In this document: one piece after another, positions 1-5,815 of the stretch | Numbering within the stretch: the stretch's first letter is position 1 | Layout of the letters: each line of letters opens with the position of its first letter | NCBI GenBank assembly: GCA_013003285.1 | Contig: JABDJY010000333.1 | Coordinates: forward strand, 1-7,306 | Length of the DNA stretch: 7,306 nt | From: Alphaproteobacteria bacterium | Lineage (GTDB): Bacteria > Pseudomonadota > Alphaproteobacteria > UBA6615 | Direction: 5' to 3' | The notes under the pieces: generated by a model | What the model was told of the DNA's origin: nothing | Databases searched by the model: none | Seen by the model: the letters and a program-made list of their open reading frames with translations, nothing else | Translations under genes and position numbers: made by a program

Positions 1-208
1 ATATCTAAACATATGTTTTTATACGGTTTTTCAGCCTACGCTCGCTGCCGTTAAACGGCAAATCCAGCCGATCTGATAATGGTTAACCGGCTAAATAAAT
101 TTAATAACTCCTAAAAATTAATGAAGATTGTGGGCATTACCCGATCGCGGACGGTCCATGCGTGGTGGTCCTCATGCGCTGGCCGCCGCGTAGTGAAGAG
201 GCTTCGAA
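1..208. other. AT-rich non-coding stretch downstream of the HEAT-repeat gene
   Basis: No convincing gene lies here. The line at 61-120 is only about 30% G+C, far below the neighbouring genes. It contains an inverted repeat at 46-60 (TGCCGT, loop TAA, ACGGCA), a perfect 8-base palindrome GGTTAACC at 81-88, and outer arms AGCCG (66-70) and CGGCT (88-92). Because the HEAT gene is read on the minus strand and ends at 209, this stretch is its 3' flank. The 46-60 hairpin could mark its transcription end, but no T-run follows directly on the minus strand, so it is not called as a terminator. Confidence 0.5.
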
Positions 209-1135
209 CTAACGCCGCTCGATCTTTTGCAACGCTTTCATGGCGGCTGAGCGGACCCAACCGTCTTCGGAGAGCATCGTCGCCTTGAGCGTCGGTATTG
301 CGGATTTAGCTGCAGGTCCAATTTCGCCTAGTGCGTTCATGGCGTGTCTGCGAACATTTTCGTCTTCATCACTTGCAGCTTTTGCCAGGGCCGACACGAT
401 TGACGGTTGGGTTGGATTGATGCTGCGAAGTTCACCAATCGCTGTAATGCGGTCGTACGCGCTATCAAAACTCAACACGTCAATTAAACGAGCTACAACG
501 GCTGAGTCCTTTACCTCAAGGTGTCTCAGACTGCGCATCGCAGATAAACGAACTGCTTCGGTATCGTCACGCAGTCCTTTCACCACAGCCGCGATCATTT
601 CTTCGGAAGTCGGAGTGACATTCGCCAACCCGCCGATGGCAGCAGAACGGACCCATTTGTACTCGTCGTTGGTTGCGGCAATTAAATCTCGTATGACTTG
701 TTCTGTTACGGGTCGAGTCCGGGAACGTTCAGCCACAGCGAATGATCGCACACGCCCGCGTTCATCATCTAAAGCTTTAAAGAGAGTCGCGTTGATGGCT
801 TCCGTGCGCGGCTCTATTTTGCTTAATATTTCAAGCGCAGTGCGGGACACCGTCGCACTTGGGTCGATTGTAGAGGCAAACAAAATATTCATGTACGTCT
901 CGGAAAACGGCTTTTCCGCGCTCAAGGCCGAAAGTGCCAATTTGCGAACTGTTCCATGCTCATCGACTACCGCTCCCACAAGCGCTGTCGTGATAGCGTC
1001 TGTCCGAGGCTGGACCTGCGCCAAGACCTGAACCGAAGCGGTCCGCACAAACTCAAATTCGTCGTCAAGATTTTTTAATAGCGATGGTACCGCTTCGGAC
1101 GGAGCGCCAAGTCTCAAAAAAACCCATGTAACCAT
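209..1135 (-). CDS. HEAT-repeat protein, C-terminal part (308 aa) of the frameshifted gene
   Basis: This frame carries about nine more HEAT repeats and ends in ALQKIERR at the stop at 209-211. Repeat cores include DDEFEFVRTA (residues 25-34), DEHGTVRKLA, DDERGRVRSFA, DEYKWVRSAA, DDTEAVRLSA, DEDENVRRHA and EDGWVRSAA. It has no signal peptide, and nothing resembling a ribosome site precedes the ATG at 1135. The frame stays open upstream of that ATG, where it encodes DDDKFVRL, which is exactly the missing half of the repeat broken in the preceding frame. It is therefore best read as the second half of one gene and not as an independent protein. Reinitiation at 1135, which lies 20 bases before the first frame's stop, is possible but unsupported. 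Confidence 0.75.
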   Translation of the reverse strand: MVTWVFLRLGAPSEAVPSLLKNLDDEFEFVRTASVQVLAQVQPRTDAITTALVGAVVDEHGTVRKLALSALSAEKPFSETYMNILFASTIDPSATVSRTALEILSKIEPRTEAINATLFKALDDERGRVRSFAVAERSRTRPVTEQVIRDLIAATNDEYKWVRSAAIGGLANVTPTSEEMIAAVVKGLRDDTEAVRLSAMRSLRHLEVKDSAVVARLIDVLSFDSAYDRITAIGELRSINPTQPSIVSALAKAASDEDENVRRHAMNALGEIGPAAKSAIPTLKATMLSEDGWVRSAAMKALQKIERR

Positions 1136-2478
1136 AAGGCGGACAAATTTGTCGTCGTCTCCAACGCCTGAATCAAAGCAGGAGTCATACGGCGCGCTTC
1201 AACACGGCGTTTATTCTGGGGATGTTCAGGATTGCGGTCGACCGGCGAATGATCACTAATTACCGGCTGAGCCATATCACGAAAACTACGGGCCGCAGTG
1301 CGTCGGACATCCGCGTTTTCATCTTGCAATGCTAGCGCCAATGCCGGCGCAATGTCGGGATGGAGAACGCGAATGGTGCCAAGGGCCCCCGCAACCGCTG
1401 CTCGCACGCGTGCATCAGGATCATTCTGAATCTCGATGAGCGGAGTGATTGCCTCATGCGCCCCCGGTGTGTTTGAAAAGCGCGTATCACCCAATCGACC
1501 CAATGAACTTGCTGCGGCCGCGCGCACTTCTGCTTTTGGGTCCACTAACATAGGGATAAGCGTCGACACCGTGCCCTCAAATGCCTTGCCAACTTCACTC
1601 AGGGCATTGGCCGCCGCACGGCGAACTTCCGGCGTCTCGTCGGATAACGCGTTTTTCAACGCCACCACAGTGGACACCGGAATTTGGCGTCTTGCGGGAT
1701 GCATGTTGACACCGCCTCGCAATTTATTCGCTATTTGTTTCAGCGCCGTCGCGGCCGCCGCGCGCACCTGTGCCTCGTCGTCATTGAGCGCCGACTCGAG
1801 CTCGACCCACGCTAGAGCAAAAACAAACTTCGACCGCTCAAAACTTCCATAGGGGCCATATGCCAAATTTCCCAGGGATATTGCCGCCAATCGCTGCGCG
1901 TCTGGATCACCCTCGTAAACCTGAGCGGCAAAATTGCGAATTGTCGCGATAGCAAGAGATTTGTCTACTTGGAACAAAGCGCCACCGGCGGTAAAGCCGA
2001 CTCGATCTCCCGGATCGACCAATGCTTCGATCAGGGCTGGGCCACTTTGTTTCGCCAAAGGTCCAAATTGTCTCAGCGCGCCCGCGGCTGCATACCGTAC
2101 CGCTGGTGACTCATCTTTCAACAGCACAATCAAATCCGGTACGCTCACACTTGCCTTAGACCCGATCAGTCCAAGACTCACTGCCGCTCCGACGCGAGTG
2201 AGGCTCTCAGGAGAGTTTAAATGTTCGCGCAACACTGAGATCGCTTGCTCAACCTGACTTCCTAAGTCATCGACACGCGACCGGAGGTATCCACTACCCA
2301 CGAGAGTTTTATCGTTACTCGTCACACGTTCAAGCAGCGCGTCCAGCGGGCTTTTTGATCGGTCTTGCGCCTGGCTGGGCACTGCTGAGCTCAAGACGAT
2401 TATGGCTGTGAGCAGAATCACCGATATGCATTTGTCCAAATACCTGTTCCGATATTGAAGAATTGGTTTCATTTTCAT
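1114..2478 (-). CDS. Exported HEAT-repeat protein, N-terminal part (454 aa)
   Basis: The first frame starts at 2478 with Met-Lys-Met-Lys; a second ATG lies two codons in. Residues 1-37 form a Sec-type signal peptide: a basic start, a hydrophobic core at about 18-32, and a likely cleavage after SQA (37). Cys17 precedes the core, so this is not a lipobox. From about residue 82 on come some eight HEAT repeats with the D-x-x-x-x-VR-x-A-A-x-x-x-L pattern, for example near 113-139, 229-250, 272-297, 304-330, 344-369 and 376-400. The last 14 residues (TTTNLSALWLHGFF) lose the pattern, because the frame shifts after Glu440. The start has only a weak ribosome site (GAG, about 2484). The gene diverges from the dienelactone hydrolase gene. 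A protein-binding scaffold in the periplasm or at the cell surface is inferred; no partner can be named. Confidence 0.8.
   Translation of the reverse strand: MKMKPILQYRNRYLDKCISVILLTAIIVLSSAVPSQAQDRSKSPLDALLERVTSNDKTLVGSGYLRSRVDDLGSQVEQAISVLREHLNSPESLTRVGAAVSLGLIGSKASVSVPDLIVLLKDESPAVRYAAAGALRQFGPLAKQSGPALIEALVDPGDRVGFTAGGALFQVDKSLAIATIRNFAAQVYEGDPDAQRLAAISLGNLAYGPYGSFERSKFVFALAWVELESALNDDEAQVRAAAATALKQIANKLRGGVNMHPARRQIPVSTVVALKNALSDETPEVRRAAANALSEVGKAFEGTVSTLIPMLVDPKAEVRAAAASSLGRLGDTRFSNTPGAHEAITPLIEIQNDPDARVRAAVAGALGTIRVLHPDIAPALALALQDENADVRRTAARSFRDMAQPVISDHSPVDRNPEHPQNKRRVEARRMTPALIQALETTTNLSALWLHGFF
1157..1162 (-). other. Probable one-base deletion (frameshift) in the HEAT-repeat gene
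   Basis: On the minus strand the text reads GCG TTG GAG ACG ACG ACA in the first frame, giving A-L-E-T-T-T. Adding one G after GAG gives GCG TTG GAG GAC GAC GAC AAA, or A-L-E-D-D-D-K, and continues into FVRLMVTWVFLRLG, a textbook HEAT helix pair. The first frame then stops at 1114-1116. The lesion is thus a loss of one G from a short G pair next to a GAC triplet run, a plausible site for either replication slippage or a base-calling error. Confidence 0.65.
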
Positions 2479-2508
2479 CGCTCTACCAAGCCTGCGCCTC
2501 TGTGCCGT

Positions 2509-2528
2509 TTATCGAACTACGTGATAAT
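2509..2528 (+). promoter_or_regulatory. Candidate promoter/operator in the divergent gap
   Basis: The 87-base gap between the HEAT gene and the hydrolase gene contains GATAAT at 2523-2528, one mismatch from a sigma-70 -10 box, about 37 bases before the hydrolase start. No good -35 box sits at the right distance. The -10-like box overlaps an inverted repeat, TTATC (2509-2513) with GATAA (2523-2527), nine bases apart. A second palindrome, TTACGTAA, lies at 2540-2547 and repeats the TACGT core found at 2518-2522. The arrangement would suit a local repressor controlling one or both divergent genes, but the arms are short. Confidence 0.25.
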
Positions 2529-2565
2529 AAAGGATCTGCTTACGTAAACGGAGACGGGCACCATC

Positions 2566-3312
2566 ATGATCGAAGAGACCCTAGATATCGCCACCAAAGA
2601 TGGCGAAATGGAGACATTCATCTGCCGGCCCGAGCGCGGCGGTCACGACCCGGCGATCTTCTTTCTGATGGACGCGCCGGGCATTCGCGAGGAACTGCGC
2701 GACATGGTGCGACGGCTGGCGAGCGTCGGCTATTACGTGTTGCTGCCCAATCTCTATTACCGGGCGGGGCGCGATACGTTTTATGGCCCCGACGTGCTCA
2801 CCGAAGGCAGCCCCGACCATACGGCGATGCGCGCCATCCGCACCAAGATGACGATCCCGCCGGTGATGGAGGATATCGCCGCCATGCTGGCCTTCGTCGA
2901 TGCACAGGACGACGTGAAAGGCGGGCCGGTGGGCTGTCACGGCTATTGCATGAGCGGACCTTACGCCCTGGCCGCCGCCGCGCGTTATCCTGACCGTATC
3001 GGCGCCGCCGCGTCGTTTTACGGCACCTGGATTGTCAGCGATGCCGAGGAGAGCCCACACCTGAATTTGGCCAAGGCCAAAGGCGAGCTTTATATTTCCT
3101 GCGCCGAGCATGACGATCTGGCGCCGCCGGATATGGTGGCGGAGCTCGACCGTTTGTTTAAGGCCTCCGGCGCCGCCGGCGAACTGGAAATCCATCCCGG
3201 CGTCCACCACGGCTTCGCCTTCCCGGGGCGCTGGTGCTACGACCAGCCAGCCGCCGAGCGCCATTGGGAGCGGTTGTTCGCGCTCTATCGGCGGATGAGC
3301 GAGGCGGCTTAG
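2566..3312 (+). CDS. Dienelactone hydrolase family protein (248 aa)
   Basis: This is an alpha/beta hydrolase of the dienelactone hydrolase (carboxymethylenebutenolidase) family, a cytoplasmic enzyme group that opens lactone rings or cleaves esters. The nucleophile motif G-Y-C-M-S-G places the catalytic cysteine at residue 128, where the family has Cys in place of the usual Ser. The acid is probably Asp183 (AEHDDLAPPD) and the base His215 (HHGF). An oxyanion-side segment FFLMDAPG lies at 32-39. The length is typical of the family. The start is supported by GGAGA at 2550-2554. The gene is the first of a three-gene run, ending two bases before the acyl-CoA dehydrogenase start, which suggests a shared transcript and pathway. 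Family members vary widely in substrate, so true dienelactone activity is not implied; a carboxylesterase-like role is equally possible. Confidence 0.9.
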   Translation: MIEETLDIATKDGEMETFICRPERGGHDPAIFFLMDAPGIREELRDMVRRLASVGYYVLLPNLYYRAGRDTFYGPDVLTEGSPDHTAMRAIRTKMTIPPVMEDIAAMLAFVDAQDDVKGGPVGCHGYCMSGPYALAAAARYPDRIGAAASFYGTWIVSDAEESPHLNLAKAKGELYISCAEHDDLAPPDMVAELDRLFKASGAAGELEIHPGVHHGFAFPGRWCYDQPAAERHWERLFALYRRMSEAA

Positions 3313-3314
3313 GC

Positions 3315-4472
3315 ATGGCCTTCACGCCAGTCAATTTCACCGAAGAACAGCGCATCTTCCGCGATCAGATGCTGCGCTTCGCCGATCGGGAAATCGCCCC
3401 GATCGCCGATGAGATCGACCATAACGACCGTTTCCCCGACGAGATCATTCCCAAATTCGGCGAGCTTGGCCTGATCCAATGGAGCGTGCCGGCGGCCTAT
3501 GGCGGGCCCGAGGGCTCGCTCACCATGCTGTGCATCGCGCGCGAAGTCATCGCCCGCCATTCCCTGTCGCTTTCGGTGATGGTCGGCGAGAACGGCAATG
3601 GGCTGGCCCTGCCCCTGGTCTTCGCCGGCAGCGATGCCCAGAAGGACAAATATTTTCCGCTGCTGGCCACGGGCAAAACCCTGGTCGCCTTCGCTCTGTC
3701 GGAACCCGATGCCGGCTCGGACGCCGCATCGCTGACCACCCGCGCGGTGCGCGACGGCGACGACTGGCTGATCAGCGGCAACAAGACCTATGTGACCTGT
3801 GGCCCGGTCGCCGACTATGTTCTGGTCTTCGCACGCACCAACGACCAGCCCCGCGCCAAGGGTATCTCGGCCTTCATCGTCGACACCACACTGCCCGGCG
3901 TGGTGCGCGGGTCGAAGAACAAGAAGATGGGCTATAACGGCGCCACGCCGAATTGCGATTTCTTCTTCGATGCCGTGCGGGTACCCGCCGACGCCATGGT
4001 CGGTGGCGACGGAGAGGGTTTTACCGTCGCCATGAAATGCATGGAATTCAACCGGCCAGCCATGGCGGCCTCGGCCATCGGCATCGCCCAGGGCGCGCTC
4101 GAAACCGCGGTCGCCTATGCCAAGGAACGCCGCCAGTTCGGCCGCGCCATCGCCGAGTTCCAGGGGCTGCAATTCATGATGGCCGATATGGCAATGCAGA
4201 TTGAGGCGACCCGTGCGCTGCTCTACGAGGTCGCTGCGCGCTACGATGCGGGCGAGATGGACGGCTATGGCGGGCTCGCCGCCGCGGTGAAATGCATGGC
4301 CAGCGACGTCGCCATGAAGGTCACCACCGACGCGGTGCAGATATTGGGCGGCGCCGGCTACATGAAGGAACATTCGGTCGAGCGCATGATGCGCGACGCC
4401 AAGGTGACCCAAATCTTCGAGGGCACCAACCAGATCCAGCGCATGCTGGTCGCCCGCGAGTTGCTGAAATGA
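3315..4472 (+). CDS. Acyl-CoA dehydrogenase (385 aa)
   Basis: This is an FAD-dependent acyl-CoA dehydrogenase, which makes a 2,3-double bond in an acyl-CoA and passes electrons to electron-transfer flavoprotein. It has the full-length three-domain layout. The first family signature is at 126-139 (FALSEPDAGSDAAS). The FAD-contacting RRQFGR segment is at 272-277. The second signature begins QILGGAGYMKEH at 342. The catalytic base is Glu369 in IFEGTNQIQRML, the position used by short- and medium-chain members and by glutaryl-CoA and butyryl-CoA types. The start at 3315 is preferred because GAGG lies at 3301-3304 and the protein then begins like its relatives (AFTPVNFTEEQRIFRDQ). The in-frame extension back to 3234 would overlap the hydrolase gene and adds unrelated residues. 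It is coupled to both neighbours. The chain-length preference is not evident. Confidence 0.94.
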   Translation: MAFTPVNFTEEQRIFRDQMLRFADREIAPIADEIDHNDRFPDEIIPKFGELGLIQWSVPAAYGGPEGSLTMLCIAREVIARHSLSLSVMVGENGNGLALPLVFAGSDAQKDKYFPLLATGKTLVAFALSEPDAGSDAASLTTRAVRDGDDWLISGNKTYVTCGPVADYVLVFARTNDQPRAKGISAFIVDTTLPGVVRGSKNKKMGYNGATPNCDFFFDAVRVPADAMVGGDGEGFTVAMKCMEFNRPAMAASAIGIAQGALETAVAYAKERRQFGRAIAEFQGLQFMMADMAMQIEATRALLYEVAARYDAGEMDGYGGLAAAVKCMASDVAMKVTTDAVQILGGAGYMKEHSVERMMRDAKVTQIFEGTNQIQRMLVARELLK

Positions 4473-5677
4473 GCCCGGCCACGCGCGAACCGGGGCCGCT
4501 CGACGGCGTTCGCGTCCTCGATTTCACAACCATGATGGCGGGGCCCTATTGCACCCGCCAACTGGCCGATCTCGGCGCCGAGGTGATCAAGATCGAAGCG
4601 CCGGGCGGCGAGCAGAACCGTCATGCCACGCCGGTGCGCCAGGGCGAAAATGGGGCCGACAGCGCCACCTACAGCCACCTGAATGTGGGCAAGCACTCCA
4701 TCGCGCTGGACTTGAAATCGCCCGACGGCACGAAACTGACCCTCGATCTGGCGCGCCAGTGCGATGTGGTGGTGGAGAACGCCCGGCCCGGGGTGATGGC
4801 CCGGCTCGGCCTCGACTGCGCCGCGATCCGCACCGTGCGGCCCGACACTATCTACTGCTCCATCTCCGGCTTCGGGCAGACCGGCCCGGCGGCGCAGAAC
4901 CCGGCCTACGCCCCCGTCGTACAGGCGGCATCGGGCTATGAGCTGGTCAATCTGGCGCAGCAGCCCGAGCTTACCCGGCCCGGCCATGTGGGCGTGTTTT
5001 TCGCCGATGTGATGGCCGGGGTGCAGGCGTTTGGCGCCATCAGCGCCGCTCTGTTCGCGCGCGAACGCACCGGCCAGGGGCGCTATATCGACGTCTCCCT
5101 GCTGGAGAGCATGATCTGGCTGATGGTCTATGAAATCCAGCTCGCCCAGGCTCCCGCCGACGCTCCGCGCGGGCTCTACCGGCCGGTGCGCGCCGCCGAC
5201 GGTTTCGTCATGGTGGCGCCGGGCAATCAGCCGATCTTCGAGGCCATGGCGACCACCATGGGCCACCCCGAATGGATCGCCGACAACCGCTTCCGCACCC
5301 ACACCGACCGGGCGCGCAACTACGCCGAGATGATGGCGCTAGCCGAGGAATGGACCAACCAGCGCAGCGCCGCGGAATGCGAAGAGGTTCTGATGGCCGG
5401 CAAGGTGCCTTGCGCGCGCTACCGCGAAGTGGCGGAAATCTTCGACGATCCCCAACTAACCCACCGCGGCGCCTTCACCCGCGCCCGCGACGGCGCCGGC
5501 GAATTCCAGGTGCCCAATGTGCCCTTCACCTTCGACCAGGGCGCCACCGCCGCCCACGATTGGGTCGCGCCGCTGGGCGGCTCGGCGCGCGAAGTATTGG
5601 GCGATCTGCTCAACCTCGACGAGGCCACCCTGCGCGATCTGGTGGACCGCAAAGTGCTGTCGGGCAAGGTATTCTGA
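4469..5677 (+). CDS. CaiB/BaiF family III CoA-transferase (402 aa)
   Basis: Family III CoA-transferases move CoA from one acyl-CoA to another carboxylic acid through an aspartyl-CoA intermediate; members include formyl-CoA, carnitine and bile-acid CoA-transferases. The N-terminus is typical: LDGVRVLDFTTMMAGPYC at 11-28, then LADLGAEVIKIEAPGG at 32-47. The likely catalytic aspartate is Asp180 in FFADVMAG, followed by the conserved ALFARERTGQGRYIDVSL at 194-211. The length is usual for the family. The start ATG at 4469 overlaps the dehydrogenase stop in an ATGA, so translation is probably coupled; an earlier in-frame ATG at 4292 would lie deep in the dehydrogenase gene and lacks family similarity. 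Placed beside an acyl-CoA dehydrogenase, it most likely activates the acid that the dehydrogenase then oxidises. The substrate is unknown. Confidence 0.93.
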   Translation: MSPATREPGPLDGVRVLDFTTMMAGPYCTRQLADLGAEVIKIEAPGGEQNRHATPVRQGENGADSATYSHLNVGKHSIALDLKSPDGTKLTLDLARQCDVVVENARPGVMARLGLDCAAIRTVRPDTIYCSISGFGQTGPAAQNPAYAPVVQAASGYELVNLAQQPELTRPGHVGVFFADVMAGVQAFGAISAALFARERTGQGRYIDVSLLESMIWLMVYEIQLAQAPADAPRGLYRPVRAADGFVMVAPGNQPIFEAMATTMGHPEWIADNRFRTHTDRARNYAEMMALAEEWTNQRSAAECEEVLMAGKVPCARYREVAEIFDDPQLTHRGAFTRARDGAGEFQVPNVPFTFDQGATAAHDWVAPLGGSAREVLGDLLNLDEATLRDLVDRKVLSGKVF

Positions 5678-5691
5678 GTGACCAGTTTACT

Positions 5692-5707
5692 CTCTTCCTA
5701 AGAAGAG
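5692..5707 (+). terminator. Weak hairpin after the CoA-transferase gene
   Basis: A perfect 6-base stem CTCTTC/GAAGAG with loop CTAA begins 14 bases after the CoA-transferase stop. No T-run follows it directly. A smaller hairpin, CTGC (5710-5713) with GCAG (5720-5723), is followed by TTTT at 5727-5730. Either could mark the operon end, but both are weak as intrinsic terminators. Confidence 0.25.
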
Positions 5708-5724
5708 CTCTGCGAATCGGCAGC

Positions 5725-5774
5725 AATTTTACCCCTCATTCCATTCCTAAATTAACCATAGTCCAGGTAAAATT
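5725..5774. repeat. 9-base inverted repeat upstream of the membrane protein gene
   Basis: AATTTTACC at 5725-5733 is exactly complementary in reverse to GGTAAAATT at 5766-5774, separated by 32 bases. The right arm also sits inside a smaller dyad, GGTAA-AA-TTACC (5766-5777), and contains TAAAAT (5768-5773), which resembles a -10 box. It could be an operator with two half-sites or a long-loop hairpin in the leader of the next gene. The rest of the 138-base gap (5678-5815) shows no gene. Confidence 0.35.
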
Positions 5775-5815
5775 ACCCGCTCCGGCGATAAATAAATGCT
5801 GGCACTAGCGGTCCC

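Larger units (their letters stand above)
209..2478 (-). pseudogene. Exported HEAT-repeat protein gene, whole locus, interrupted by one frameshift
   Basis: This entry joins the two overlapping minus-strand frames described separately, 1114-2478 and 209-1135. Read as one gene with a single missing base near 1157-1162, it would encode about 756 residues: a signal peptide followed by roughly seventeen HEAT-type helical repeats. Repeats with the pattern D-x-x-x-x-VR-x-x-A-x-x-x-L are spaced about 30-40 residues apart on both sides of the break, and the repeat at the break is only complete if the frame changes there. Such solenoids usually bind other proteins and are not enzymes, and the signal peptide puts this one outside the cytoplasm. 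The locus may be a recent pseudogene, a sequencing error in an intact gene, or, less likely, a gene rescued by slippage. Whether it makes a full-length product cannot be settled from the sequence. Confidence 0.7.

Noticed and set aside
158..193. Eleven-codon plus-strand frame (MRGGPHALAAA) with an imperfect GGTCC..ATGCG repeat
   Set aside because: Too short, with no ribosome site; I considered a transposase remnant but recognised nothing to support it.
240..1031. Open plus-strand frame opposite the C-terminal HEAT region
   Set aside because: The minus strand shows a regular HEAT pattern throughout, while this frame encodes a Ser/Ala/Arg-rich sequence with no structure or ribosome site.
3234..3314. 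Upstream in-frame start for the acyl-CoA dehydrogenase
   Set aside because: It would overlap the hydrolase gene by nearly 80 bases and add residues unlike the family; the ATG at 3315 has a good ribosome site and the normal family N-terminus.
3309..4412. Long open frame on the minus strand opposite the acyl-CoA dehydrogenase
   Set aside because: It mirrors the GC-rich codon pattern of a well-supported gene; its product is rich in His, Gly and Ala, has no domain, and lacks a ribosome site.
4292..4468. Upstream in-frame start for the CoA-transferase
   Set aside because: The added 59 residues are an out-of-frame reading of the dehydrogenase C-terminus; the ATGA overlap at 4469 fits the family start.
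4358..5302. Long open frame on the minus strand opposite the CoA-transferase
   Set aside because: Same cause: a shadow of a strongly supported plus-strand gene, with low-complexity His/Gly/Ala-rich translation and no recognisable motif.
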